Shown here one piece after another: positions 1 to 11,391 of a stretch of 64,000 nucleotides of DNA. Within the stretch, counting starts at the first letter, position 1; every line of letters starts with the position of its first letter. The stretch is from assembly GCA_036365145.1 (NCBI GenBank), contig JAEOAD010000029.1, positions 22,863,001-22,927,000 of the forward strand. The letters run 5' to 3'. A program made the translations under genes and the position numbers. Origin of the DNA: Orientallactaga sibirica. Taxonomy: Eukaryota > Chordata > Mammalia > Rodentia > Dipodidae. A model generated the notes under the pieces. It was not told the DNA's origin and searched no databases. It worked only from the letters and a program-made list of their open reading frames with translations.

Positions 1-1060
1 AGGTCATGGATATCCAAGCCACTTTGTGTATGGAGGAGCACATTTAAGGAGTCCTACTCTTCCTTTGGCTCTTACATTCTTTCCACCACCTCTTCCACAA
101 TGGACCCTGAGCCTTGGAAGGTGTGTAAGAGATGTTTCAGTGCTAAGCACTCCTCTGTCACTTCTTCTCAGCACCATTGTGCCATCTGAGTCATCCCAAG
201 GTCACCACCATCTGAAAAGAGAAGCTTCTCTAACCAAAAGTGAGAGTAGCATTAATATATGGGTATGGACATTAAGAGAAGTGCTTACTGGCAGTTTAGT
301 AAGCATAGCATATACATTTAGCCAGACACCAGCAGACATTACAGCCCTAGGGCTCACACCTGTTGTAGGTTTTCAGTATCAGGGATGCATTCCCTCCCAT
401 GGAGCAGGCGTCCAGTCCAATTAGGGAGCAGATGGTTTCCCCTATAACAGACATGCCACTATTACACCCATTGGTTCATTTGGCCTTGCTGGCCAAATTT
501 AAAGCTTGCAGTGTTCACTGTTGAGTATCTTCACTGGTGTTTTCTCTCTCTCCCATTGAACTGCATGCAGCATGGGTTTTTCCAGCTTTCTGTCAGCTGA
601 TCCATGGGGAGGAGGCTTTTATCTCAGCTCCAGCAGGATTTCTCAGTGACCTGGCAGCCCAAGTATGTGGAGCCTTCAGCAATAGGGTTTTACCATCTAT
701 TCCTTGTGGGAAATCAAGGGCCTTGGCAATGGCCTATAATGTTTTGGGAGTATCTGTGACCTTCTTGGCCAACAACTCACTGGAAGGTATCCCATCCCTG
801 GCTCTGAAAATTTTCTAGTAACAATCTATTGCTTCTGGGTGTTCCATTGTCCAGAATAGTAGGTTTCCATATGACTTATTTATATCCTCTTAGATTTTGA
901 TTATACCTTCCTCCACCTTTCCTTTTCTCAATCTCTTCCACTGACCTCACTTAAGACTTTTCACCCCCATTAATCTTACATATATATTACCATCCTATTA
1001 AGCCCCCCTCCTTCCCTTTCTATTCCCTTTATATCCCCTTACTAGTGAAGATTCTTGTTG
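1..1060 (-). mobile_element. L1 3' UTR segment, antisense, cut by window start
   Basis: Reads as the reverse complement of the L1 3' UTR found in the sense orientation at 21480-22970. The same ordered blocks recur: an interrupted CTTCC-rich block, the antisense of a 'timing' block near 190-260, and a pyrimidine-rich block at 960-1030. The element's 3' end lies left of the window. Its truncated 5' end falls somewhere around 1030-1130. Open frames here are on the wrong strand for L1 and are not genes. Confidence 0.7.
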
Positions 1061-3319
1061 TTTTACTTTCTGTGTGCATCTTTTCCAGTTCTTTGAAAAA
1101 CATACTTGAACCTGGGGACACCCATACAGAAACCACTTGTAATATGACAATCAGAGGGAAAAGGTACTACTCACATATGTACTAGCACAAATACATATTC
1201 CAAATATTAAATCTAGAAAACTCTGGCTCTATAACTACTTATACTGGAATAGTATTGGTTGTTCCTTTTCAATGACATTATCAAAATATTAATTATACAT
1301 CTTCATTTTCCTGTCCACTATTGACTTACTGTTCCCCTCTATAGGAGTGTGGCCTCCTTGTAAGATATAAGGTTTCCTGACCTTGACACTTGAAGATTGA
1401 CATTAGTGAGTCTCCATGCTAGGTTCGCTCTAACTGATGACTATAGTCAAGATCTAGTCAAGGGAAAACACATGATACTTTAACCTAGAAGGTATTAAAT
1501 ATAAAGAAATCACAACTAGGTAGAGGATTTCTAATTAGGTAACTGAAAAAGACATAAGACAACATCAAGGAATGTAGGAAGGAACAGCTGTAAGAAACAG
1601 AACAAATTAAAAGCTAGAAGCTTAAAAGAAGCTGAAATTCAGACTGATGAGCTGGGTTGCAGCTCAGCTGATGCTGGTGGTCTCTAATCTTGAAGAAGGA
1701 ACTTCACGTAATCTCTGAAAAAGGGCACAGTTTAGCTTAACTGATTTTTAAGCAGGTTCACAACTGGACAGTGGCCCAGATTTTTAGCTAGAAATCCTGG
1801 CTTGCTAGTGTTTGTTCAGCCAGCATTGGAAAAAAACCATACACCAAACTCATCTGCTTCCAGAGGAAGGAAGAGCTGCTCTTGGGACGAAGAAACAGCT
1901 GGTGCTCCTGGCAGAGACAAAGAGCAAGAATGAAGTAGAAAGGGAGGAGCAAGCCCCTTTGCTTGGGGCCCTGAGTCCATCTCCACTGCCCTCTGCTGGT
2001 AGAGCTTCACAGAGACTATCAAAGCGGAGAAAGGTTCACCAAGTGTTCCAGGGGTGGATTTTAAAAGTCCTATCTTATTCAAATGAATTCACAGGGGGGG
2101 CAACTCCAGAGCTTTCCCCTAGTTCAGTGACCAGAACTTGATGCAGACACATATTAGGATGTGAGAAAGGTACAATTTTAATTAAGGCATAGTTTTTTTT
2201 TTTAATGTTAAAATCGGATTTTCAAATTCTTGCTCATTTTCTGAAATAAGGTATTGTTCAGAGGGTCTGAATAAACTCAAGGTGAACTCAAGAAGTAGCC
2301 ATTCATATTCACAAAAGATTAGAATTTGCATATCTGACAGTAACTTACATTTATTATCTATGAGGTATAGTATACATGTTCAGAGGAAAGTACCTGGGGA
2401 GACTATGTTGGATAACACAATGGAAATGTCTTGATACCAAAGTCAAGGATCATTTCAAAGGCATTCTGCACACTAGATTTGTTTTACACAAAATTGCATT
2501 GCATTTCCTACCACTCTTTGGAACAAACTGCCTTAGAGACAGGAGTAGAAAAGAAATGCCCCTTTAAACTTCTATCAAATGTGCTAATTATTTTCAGTGC
2601 CTTATGGTCAATATGGGAAATGCTTGCATGCTATCTTTCCTGGGCACCTTAAGTTATTGTCAAATTCTTTTTAAAAAAAGTCTATTTTACCTTTTTATGT
2701 TTGTTTCTGAAACATAAAAACCAAGGGCAAAACAGATTTATAATGATACTAGCAGTAGATTTGTTAACTTATTTGTGGATTGGCAGGGCAGAAAGATGGA
2801 ATGAATGAAAAAATGGATGATTCTGAAGTGATGTCCACATTGTGTATGAGGTACAAGAAGCCATCCCTACTTTCCCATTGTAATGTGAACCAACTTAAGG
2901 GGTCTGTAGGATACAAACACTTGCTCAACCAGTGTTCTCAATATTTCTATGAGGGTGAAGTTCACATTTAACTTAGTACATGTAGAAAAGCAGGTTGTCC
3001 TCAAGTTGTGGGTGGGCTTTCAGGCTTAGCTATCAACTTTTACCTGTTCTCAACTTGTACATGAGCATCCATTCTTCCTGTTTCTTAAGCCTACTAGTCT
3101 TATACACTTTAGCCTTGGACTAGAGCAATACTACTGACTCACCCAGTCCCCAGATGCATATACCTACAGACACATGTGTATACACTTATACAGCATTTTT
3201 TACACCCTATTCTATAGATTCAATCTGCAAATCTGTGTACCCATCATCCGCCATAATCACGTGAGCTAATACTTGATTGCAAATTCATTTTTTCCTTCTC
3301 TTTTGATTTCTTTATTCTT
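1061..3319. other. unassigned DNA, no gene seen
   Basis: I recognise no repeat family or exon. An open frame of 109 codons at 1812-2141 (+) overlaps an 88-codon frame on the other strand (1816-2082), has no recognisable domain, and looks accidental. The block at about 1640-2100 is more GC-rich than its surroundings and could be an old LTR fragment, but I cannot name it. Confidence 0.4.
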
Positions 3320-3351
3320 TTTATTATTTTTTATCAGAAAGAGAGAAAGAG

Positions 3352-3403
<52 letters not shown>

Positions 3404-3569
3404 AATTGGCTTGTCAGGCCACCAGCCACAGCAGTTGAACTTCAGGCATGTGCATCCTTACTCCACCATGTCACATTGTGTGTCTGGCTTATGTGGGCTT
3501 GGGAAATCGAACATGAGTAATTAGTCTTTTCATGAAAATGCCTTAACCACTAACCCATCTCTCCAGTCC
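3320..3569 (-). mobile_element. B2-like tRNA-derived SINE, antisense
   Basis: Antisense copy. An AT-rich tail is followed by a long (GA)n run at about 3355-3401, then the SINE body, then the antisense pol III head ending in the typical ATCTCTCCAG. It is diverged, and the B-box region (near 3508) is mutated. Confidence 0.85.
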
Positions 3570-3594
3570 TACCTTTTCATTTTCTTTCTTTTGC

Positions 3595-3710
3595 TTGTTT
3601 TTATTTGAAGACAGGACATATTTTGGCTTTCAGAAGTATAGTCCATCATGATGGCAGAAGCAGGAGGTCAGCTTTTCACATTGCATCCACAATCAGTAAA
3701 CAGATTACAA
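3595..3710 (-). mobile_element. MaLR-type LTR fragment, antisense
   Basis: Contains the antisense 3' part of an ORR1/MT-like LTR: a motif resembling TTTATTTTGGCTTNCAG followed by a 'tccatcatgatggcag' block, which recurs in the clearer LTR copies at 8730-9462, 19673-20024 and 28377-28715. Boundaries are vague. Confidence 0.45.
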
Positions 3711-4215
3711 GTTTATACAGAGATGTATTTTTCTTTTTATTATCTATCTGATTATTTATCTGGGTCATACTGGCTCTAGTAGGCTTTTTTGTATTTTTTC
3801 ACGTTTTTTTTTTTTTTTTTTTTCTAGAGAACATCTAATACAAATAGCAGCTCAAAAATGATGGTGGAAAAAGATAACATAGGCCTTTTTCACGTTGTCA
3901 TCTTAAATTTGCAATTTTAAGCTCCTCTTCTTGAGCGTCGCTGTTACACTGATAGCCACTTCTACCAGCCATCATTTATACTTCACCAGTTTCACACAGT
4001 ATACAATCCACTCTCCATATTTGCTCTTACTCCTTAATTTGAAAACATTTAAGGAATTAGAAGCTGAGTGACGAATTTGCCCACAACTGCATGGATAATA
4101 TGGGGTAAGCCCTCTGTCTGAGCCCATGGCTCTCTGACTTAAACTTTCATTCTCATCTAGTTGTGCCACCAACATGAATTCACTGAGTTACTTTAAACAA
4201 ACATTTCTTTTCTAA
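3711..4215. other. unassigned DNA with a poly(T) run
   Basis: No gene or clear repeat. A poly(T) run of about 18 bases sits near 3806-3823. The rest is AT-rich and unremarkable. Confidence 0.4.
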
Positions 4216-4362
4216 AAAATATATTTTATTTGTTTATTTACTTGAGAGAGAGAAAGAGGGAGAAAGAGAGAGAGAGAATGGGCATGCCAGGGCTTCCAGC
4301 CACTGCAAATGAATTCCAGATGCATGTGCTCCCCCTTGTGCATCTTGCTTATGTGGATTTTC
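4216..4362 (-). mobile_element. B2-like SINE, antisense, lacking its pol III head
   Basis: Shows the antisense tail, (GA)n run and body (GAATGGGCATGCCAGGGC and following), then stops at about 4362 where MaLR internal sequence begins. The tRNA-like A and B boxes are absent, so the copy is 5' truncated or cut by a later rearrangement. Confidence 0.8.
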
Positions 4363-5465
4363 AAGAGGAATGTGGATGAATTTTAAAGCTTGGCCTAAGA
4401 AATGCCTTGCAGTGCTGTAAGCACAGCTTGATGGACTATTCTGGTCAGGATTGAGAGACCTGAATGTGGTAAGAACTATGGACTGTGAGGTTTGGAACAT
4501 GAGGGTAAGAAAGAGCTTTGCTTGGACTAGGCAAGAAGCAGTTTGTGTAAGAGGCTTGCTGTTTTGCCCCTGTCCTGAGAACTTTTTCAGGGTTGCTTTG
4601 TGTACAAATGGACTGGTATGAGCAGAGGGATATAGCACAGAAATGAAATCTTTGGGCTAAAACTTATGCCCATTCATCTGCAATTGTATGAGAGATTACA
4701 ACCATTGTGATTGGGCCAGCTGACCTGCATTAGGTCAACAGAAAGACTATAGACTCTTTTGAAGGGGCCTGAATATTCAGAGTGTCCTGTTCTTCATAGT
4801 CTGTTTTATTCCCCTTTGGATTAACAAATCAGCAACCCACCAGGTGTTTTGGAGTATAGGAAATTCAGGGATGAGCCAGTCATTGAATTTGTTGCACAGT
4901 CTCGTGTTTTGGAAATGGCCATAGGCAGTGAGTATCAGGTTTGCTGGATGCCTGCATGGAGACCCAATGAAGCTGTGAGGCTGGATAGTGGCTTGCAGTG
5001 GAGAGCCAATGGAGATGCTAGCACCATGAGATGGAAAGCTGCTGGCCCTGGATGAAGTTTTCCAGTACTGTGAGTAGCCTACCCAGAGGGGCAGAATTGG
5101 AACCCCAGAGACTTGTTGCTGGTTAGAATTATTGGACTTGGAGATTTGTCACTTGTTAGAGTTGTTGGACTTGGAGGTAGAGAGTTTGATGTTTGCCCTG
5201 GTTGTTTTAAATCTTGTATTGGTTGAATATTTCTTTGCTTTGCCCAATGTCATCTTTTGTACTGTGAGTGTTTATTCTTTGCCATTAGGGTTCTGAGCAG
5301 ATTTTTTTTTTTTTTTTGCATTATTGCTCAGTTAAAAGACCTTGGATTATGGGAATGTTTGAACATTATTAGGATTGATAAAAATATGGGGAGTTTTATA
5401 GTTGGACTGAATGCACTGAATTTTACATCATGGATGGTTATCAGTTTATGGGGCCAGGGGTGTAA
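4363..5465 (+). mobile_element. MaLR internal region, sense
   Basis: This non-coding stretch runs directly into the LTR at 5466. Its last 130 bases match, on the opposite strand, the sequence next to the LTR at 19673-20024, so it belongs to the same LTR element. No gag, pol or env is expected for MaLR and none is seen. A 68-codon frame at 4849-5055 is chance. A poly(T) run at about 5301-5316 may mark a small later change. Confidence 0.65.
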
Positions 5466-5814
5466 TGTGGTGGTTTGATTCAGGTGTCACCCATAAACTT
5501 AGGTGTTCTGAATGCTAGGTTCCCAGATGGTGGAAATTTGGGAATTAATGCCTCCTAGAGGCAATGTATTGTTGGGGGCAGGCTTATGGTTTTTATAGCC
5601 AGTGTCCCCTTGCCAGTGTTTGGTACACTTTCCTGTTACTGTTGTCCACTTTATGTTGTCCAGGGGGTGATGTCCACCCTCTGCTCATGACATCATTTTC
5701 CCCTGCCATCATGAAGTTTCTCCTCGAGTCTATAAGCTAAAATAAACCCTTTTGTCCCCCAAATCTGCTATTGATCAGGTGATTTCTGCCAGCAATGTGA
5801 ACATAACTTCAACA
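5466..5814 (+). mobile_element. MaLR (ORR1-like) LTR, sense, 3' LTR of the preceding element
   Basis: Begins TGTGGTGGTTTGA and ends in CA, about 349 bp. The internal order matches the other MaLR LTRs in the window: a 'cccataaactta' start, a GGAGGTGG-like middle, 'catcatgaagtttctcctc', then an AATAAA-like signal near 5740. No 5-bp target-site duplication is visible at the right end alone, as expected if the 5' LTR is missing. Confidence 0.8.
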
Positions 5815-5847
5815 CTCAGGTGGTAATTCTCAAAAAAGATTAATTTC

Positions 5848-5974
5848 TATGGTTTCAGCTGGGGCCCTGATGAGGGTCCCTTTGAAAGTGGGAGGACAGG
5901 AAGGAGGACAATGGAACCAATACTATGAATGTAAAATCAGAATAATATAAATACAAAATATATATTTAAAATTA
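5848..5974 (+). mobile_element. very short L1 insertion with a 5' inversion
   Basis: A 127-bp insert flanked by a 16-bp target-site duplication, AAAAAAGATTAATTTC (5832-5847) and AAAAAAGATTCATTTC (5975-5990). Bases from about 5872 to 5974 match the last roughly 95 bp of an L1 3' UTR in the sense direction, ending A-rich. Bases 5848-5875 match a more upstream part of the same 3' UTR in the opposite direction, compared with 37015-37045. The junction shares GAGG. This is the structure expected from twin priming. Confidence 0.7.
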
Positions 5975-6083
5975 AAAAAAGATTCATTTCACTTAGTTCT
6001 TGGAAAAACAGGCTTATAAAACTTAGTCATACCATAAAAATGTCAAAGTTCATCTTCTAAAATATTCAAGTATTTAGTGTTAT

Positions 6084-6384
6084 AGCTGGTTTATAATGAA
6101 TGTTATATACAGCTTCACCTTGCTGGAATGAACATCCAAACCAGACACGGTTTAGGGGAGGAATGGGTATTATTTCAGGCAAATTCAGGGGAAGTTACAT
6201 CAATGGCAAAAGAAGTTGGCTGCCATTCATAAATTCAAGTAGATAGAGAAACCATAGACAGTCAGCAAACACCAAAAATAGCAAGACACCTCATCCATGT
6301 AGGTGGCTGGAGATCTAAGTTAAAAGCTTAATAAAGCACCTGAATCTATGGGTATATTCATATATATACATTCAAGTCACAACA
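6084..6384 (-). mobile_element. MaLR 3' LTR (antisense element)
   Basis: Matches the LTR at 7601-8007 over its middle and ends. On the minus strand it begins TGTTGTGACTTGAA at 6384. The left boundary is approximate. It is followed to the right by antisense MaLR internal sequence, so it is the 3' LTR of a minus-strand element. Confidence 0.7.
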
Positions 6385-7600
6385 TTCTGCTCCTGGCCCC
6401 CAAAAGACTCATTACCATCTCACCTTGCAAATTGTATTTAGTTAATCCTCAAAGGTCCCTTTATTCTTTACCAACATAAAGAATTTTCCCAAGTACCAAG
6501 ACTTATCTGAGATTTAAGACTGTTCTTAACTGTGAGTCCTGTAAAGTCAAAGCAAGTTACATACTTCCAACATATAATGGCACAGAGTAAACATTTTCAT
6601 TGCTATAAGGCATAACAAGAAGAGACTGGACCAATGCAAAGTCAATAACCATCAAGTAAACATCAAACATCTGCAGTTCAAGTCTGACATCCATAACCAA
6701 TGATAAAAGTCTCCACATTTTTAATTTTCATCCTTACTGCTGGGCTGAGTACCCAGGGGAAAATTCCACCTTGACAAACAGTGTTCCATGGTAGACTTTG
6801 TATAGTCCTTGTTTATCGAAAGCAACTTCGGATCTCTACCGCAAACCATGGTCCATCTTACAGTGGCCTCACTGTCCTCTCTATCAGGGAATCCCTCCCT
6901 GCTTCATATGTCATGTCTCAGCAGTGGCTCCTGAAATCATGAGTATTTCATGACCTACTTCCATTCATTTTTCATGTTTCCAAAATCAATAAGAAGTGTG
7001 CAAAGAAACATGCAGGGAGGGAACCAATCATGACCTTGAACAGCAGATTAATTCCTTTCAAAAGAATTTGCATTTCTTCTATATAGTCTTTCCTGGGTTG
7101 AATCCCCTCTGGCATCTTTTCCATGACTCCAATGTAAAGCAGTTAATAGTGATAATACATTTGACAATAGTAGCTTCAGTAATCTAAAGCCTATCTCTGT
7201 GCCAGTAATTTTAAACTTGCTTGAATTTTTCCAAATTCATATGTTATATCTTTCATTTTTATATGTTCTGCCCAGCACACCAGTCCATTACTTCAAATTC
7301 AACCTTAATCAAACACTCTGGTCATGAACAGCAAAATGCAGCCAGCCTTTATGTGAGTAGCCAATTACTACAAAGTTGTATGCTGTCTTTCCTACCCCTT
7401 TGAAAGCCAACACAATCCTTTCTGCACTTAGTGTTTTCAGACTGTCACAATATCAGCCTATAAAATTTGGCTTACTGCTCTGGAAGACATCTTCAGTCCC
7501 AAGTCCCAATTCTATCAACATTCTCTCAGTGTATAAGTTCCAAAAAACCAAAATCTACATAGTCTGATTAATTATGCAATGCAACTCTCTGGTACCAAAT
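6385..7600 (-). mobile_element. MaLR internal region, antisense
   Basis: The start, TTCTGCTCCTGGCCCCCAAA, and the end, CTCTGGTACCAAATTTCTG, are the antisense edges I know from mammalian MaLR (THE1/MST-type) internal regions. Both LTRs are adjacent. Short frames at 6996-7567 are on the wrong strand and have no domain. Confidence 0.7.
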
Positions 7601-8007
7601 TTCTGTTTTTTTTTTTTTTTTTTTTTTTTTTCAAGCTTCATGTTTATGTGATGAACATCCAAACCAGTTGCAACATGGGATATTTTTCAGGCTTTCAGAT
7701 TTAGGGGAATTTTTACCAATGGTGGAAGAAGCTCACTCCCATTCATAAATCCAAGGAGAGAGAGGAATCACCACAAACTACTAGACACCAAAAACAGCAA
7801 GCACACATCCAGCAGCAATCAGGATCTCAAACCTCTCTGCATACCTTTGGGTTGAAATTTAGATCTGCCCCTAGTAACACTTTAGGGCTAGACTTCAGAA
7901 TCTGCCCCCATTGACCTACTCCAGCCAAGTGGTTAGAGATCCAAGTTATAACCTTAATAAATCACCCAAGTCTATGGGGGACATGCACTTATATTCAAAC
8001 CACCACA
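7601..8007 (-). mobile_element. MaLR 5' LTR (antisense element)
   Basis: On the minus strand it begins TGTGGTGGTTTGAATA at 8007. A poly(T) run of about 27 bases (7604-7630) sits at the LTR/internal edge. With 6084-7600 it forms a nearly complete, non-coding MaLR element of about 1.9 kb. Confidence 0.7.
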
Positions 8008-8110
8008 ATGAGTAATCTGATTCAAATGTTAAATATAATATGATATTATATATACTTTTTCACCTATAATGGATATAGATAAGGATTTAATATGTGCATT
8101 ATTTTTGAAT

Positions 8111-8362
8111 ATGTGTGGTATGTGTATGTATGTATGTTAGTAGGTATGTGGGTACATATGTATATGTGAGTACATGTGTGGAGACTTGAAGTCAATGTCA
8201 GCTATCTTTCTGCATTGTTCTAGACCTTATGTTTGAAACAGAGTCTCTCAATGAACTTGGAGCCACATATTAAGCTAGTCTACCTAGGCACTAATCCTGG
8301 AGATCTTCCTGTCTGTCTCCTGAATGCTGGAACTACAGGGGTGCACCACCCTGCCAGACATT
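8111..8362 (-). mobile_element. B3-like SINE, antisense
   Basis: A TG-rich start is followed by the antisense B3 body: GAGACAG-like 'gaaacagagtctctcaatgaa', 'cctggagatcttcctgtctg', 'ctggaactacagg' and 'caccaccctgcc'. The pol III head at the right end is missing, so the copy is truncated. Confidence 0.65.
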
Positions 8363-8405
8363 TAACTGGAGATTCAAGCTCTTCTCTTCAAGATTGAGAG
8401 GAAAA

Positions 8406-8558
8406 GCCAGGCATGGTGGCACATGCCTTTAATCCCAGAATTCAGGAGGCAGAGGTAGGAGGATTGCCATGAGTTCGAGGCCACCTTGAGACTACATAGT
8501 GAATTCCAGGTCAACCTGGACCAAAGTGAGACCCTACTTCGAAAAACCAAAAAAAAAA
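8406..8558 (+). mobile_element. B1 SINE, sense, with target-site duplication
   Basis: Starts GCCAGGCATGGTGGC, contains the pol III A box and a B box (GAGTTCGAGGC, 8471-8481), and ends in poly(A). Flanks repeat as AAGATTGAGAGGAAA (8390-8404) and AAGATTGTGAGGAAA (8559-8573), with one mismatch. Confidence 0.92.
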
Positions 8559-8729
8559 AAGATTGTGAGGAAAGCATTTTACCCAGTAATCCATGTCCCC
8601 AGCTCTGGTATATGCATAGTTCATAATGATATGTGATTTTTTTAAGGTGCATGTCCATGTTACCATGTACAATTTTGAAATAAACTTTCTCCACAGCTTC
8701 ATTATGAATGACACAATGCATGTGAACTT

Positions 8730-9462
8730 TGTTGTAGTTACTTTCTCCTTGCTAGGACAGAGCACTGACAAAAAGAAGCTAATGGGAGGGAATATTTATT
8801 TAAACTTAAAGTCTTGAGGGGAAGCTTCATGATGGAAGCATGGCATGAGCAGAGGCTGGATATCGCCTTTGCCACAGCAGGTAGAAAGCAGCATCAAGAG
8901 AGTGAGCTGAACTCTGGCAAGAGGAAGCAGGCTGTGGTAGTTTGAATATATGTCCCCCAATATATTCAGTGTTTTATTAGTTATTATTTGCATCTGCAAT
9001 CACCTTGCTAGAGGCAATGTCACTGGGGGCCAGTCTTAAGGTGTTAATGGTGTAGGTTTGAGATTCCATTGTAAAGATATGCAGATGTGCCTAGCAGGAG
9101 TTCCTGAAGTGTGCTGTGTGACCTTTTGGCAGTAGTTTTACTCTGGGTGCTGTGGTGGCTGGTTTGCTTTCTCTCTCCCTGCTTGGTCCTGTGGAGAGCA
9201 GGCCACTTCTCTTGCCATTATGGAACTTCCCCTGGATCTGTAAGCTTCAATAAATAATATCCCTTCCTCCATAACTGTGCCTGGTCTGGAAGTTCATCTC
9301 AGCGAACCTGAAGCTGTCTGCTACACAGGCTATAACACCCCTATGCCCCACCCCCAAATAAACCTCGTTCAGCAAGGCTCCACCTTAAAAACTGCCACCA
9401 GCTGGTGACCTAGCATTCAGAACATATGATTTTATGAAGGACATATGATTGAAACTATAACA
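8730..9462 (-). mobile_element. MaLR LTR, antisense, split by a nested LTR
   Basis: Antisense ORR1-like LTR in two pieces, 8730-8932 and 9326-9462. Joined, they give the same order as the uninterrupted antisense LTRs at 19673-20024 and 28377-28715. Flanks AACTT (8725-8729) and AATTT (9463-9467) could be a decayed 5-bp duplication. Confidence 0.8.
8933..9325 (+). mobile_element. solo MaLR-type LTR, sense, nested
   Basis: A 393-bp unit that begins TGTGGTAGTTTGAA and ends GCTACA. It is flanked by a perfect 5-bp duplication CAGGC at 8928-8932 and 9326-9330. It interrupts the antisense LTR exactly where other copies read GAGCAGGCTATAAC. An AATAAA signal lies near 9250-9256. Confidence 0.9.
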
Positions 9463-10155
9463 AATTTCAATGTTGTTGTTTAAAAAGTCCTATAAATGTC
9501 ATTATTTTTGTTGGGATTGGACATCTTTTGATTTTTTTCTATTTTTAATGAGTTATTAGTTTTGCTCAGTGAATTCTGAGAATTATCTGGAATGTAATAT
9601 TCATATATATATATATGTATGTATATATAATATAGATGTACATATATATAGTAATTTACATATATATCTTATATCTATAGTAATCATATACTTTTTGTAC
9701 ATACTCACCAAATTTTGTCAAAGTTCTATAATACATTATCTCCACCAAAACTCAGCATATTTGAGGGCAGTATTTTTAGAATGTGTAGTTTCAGTGACTG
9801 GTTTGTGTTATATGCCCATGTTTTAAGGGTTTTGGTTATTTTAACCTAGAAATATTTTCAGATGAACTTCATGATTATTTTGTAGGTATATAAATTATTC
9901 ATGTATTTTTGTTCCAATTACATAAAATTTTTGAACAACTTACAGATGATTGATTAATCCATAAGGTCAAACATTTTTAAGCAACAATATAGTACATCAG
10001 TAATTAAATTTGAAACCTCATGTATAGCAATTCATTAAAATATAAACAATTGCTTGAACTTTGAATAAATCTTTTGCTAATTTATATAAATTAGTTATAA
10101 GTTATTAGTTATAGTTAAGTCTGGCCTATAAAAAGGATAAGTAAATACTTATACT
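9463..10155. other. AT-rich unassigned DNA with a TA-rich microsatellite
   Basis: A degenerate (TA)n/(TATG)n tract lies at about 9604-9680. The remainder is AT-rich without genes or recognised repeats. Confidence 0.5.
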
Positions 10156-10172
10156 AAAATCATTATTGTTGA

Positions 10173-10322
10173 GCCGGGCGTGGTGGTGCACACCTTTAAT
10201 CCCAGCACTTGGGAGGCAGAGGTAGGAGGATCAAAGTGAGTTCGAGGCCACCCTGAGACTACATAGTGAATTCCAGGTCAGCCTGAGCTAGAATGAGACA
10301 CTACCTGGAAAAAAAAACCCAA
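10173..10322 (+). mobile_element. B1 SINE, sense, with target-site duplication
   Basis: Starts GCCGGGCGTGGTGG and has B box GAGTTCGAGGCC. The A-rich tail contains CCC interruptions. Flanked by AAAATCATTATTGTTG at 10156-10171 and 10323-10338, a perfect 16-bp duplication. Confidence 0.93.
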
Positions 10323-10338
10323 AAAATCATTATTGTTG

Positions 10339-11280
10339 TTATGCTATAAGTTATTATTTTATTATAATTTCTTGGACCACTTAGAATTTTTTTACACAAA
10401 TATTGTTTGTATGCTTAGCATCTTAGCAGGCAGATATTTAACTAATTTATTATTTTCAACTCCAGTAGATATTCATTACTGCTTTGAAGCATAATCTTGA
10501 TCTTTGTTCATACCAACATATTTCTTTGTATTCAACTCTAAAAATAGGCTATAAATTATTTTTGAAAGCAAAAATTGCATAACAAGAAGAATATAGGAGC
10601 ATTCTTTGAAGGAAAGGAATTGGTAAAATACATTGATTTGGATTTGTTAACAGCCATGCTCTGACTAAGAGGAGGTATACATTTAGAATTAGAATATTGC
10701 TGAGAAGAAATTTTGGGCATGGGATCTATATTCTATTGCTGCTAAATGCGTTATTAATATCATAAACTAAAAGATGTGATGCTGAGTCCTTCATTATGCT
10801 TAGAGATTATAGTAATGTAAAAGCTAGCCATATCGTTAACTAAAGGCATAGTGCTTCTCAGTCCACACATGTGCCAAAATCATCCCAGCTCCACATGGAA
10901 CATGATAATGATATGCACTCTGGGGGTGAGAATAAGCCTAATGACACCATCTTTTATTGGTCTTTCAGAACATGGCCAATCAGGTAATGCTTGTCATTAT
11001 GATATAGACAGATTTTATAGAAACAAAAAGTAGTTATGAACAGATTCTTTTATATACAATGAGGTTACATCTCCATAAGTCCATCACAATTTGCAAATAT
11101 TGTAGCCTACAATGAATTATATACACCTGCCTTAACAAATAGTATGCTTAGCAGTACAGAACATGGCATAGTATTGTTTGCCTCAGGATTTTGCCACTGT
11201 CTGGAAGCCTCTGCCACCAAGCATCATGAATTCCATCCTACTACACATCACTAGTCTAGGAAAATATCTATATTAACTAC
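10339..11280. other. AT-rich unassigned DNA
   Basis: No gene or named repeat seen. Frames are at most 60 codons and carry no domain. Confidence 0.4.
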
Positions 11281-11391
11281 TTTCCTTGTTTTTGTGACAA
11301 AATGCCTGACAAAAAGCAGCTTAAGGGAGAAAAGTTTATTTTAGTTTACAGTTTGAGAGAACTCAATCCATCATGGTGTAAAAAGCATAAA

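Noticed and set aside
1812..2141. 109-codon open frame as a small gene
   Set aside because: Overlaps a frame on the other strand, has no domain, and sits in unassigned repeat-like DNA.
3355..3401. Long GA tract as a regulatory element
   Set aside because: It is the antisense of the (CT)n run that is part of the B2-like SINE structure.
4234..4638. 134-codon minus-strand frame, one of the longest in the window
   Set aside because: Its C-terminal part is the translation of a SINE GA-rich tail and body; the rest is antisense MaLR internal sequence.
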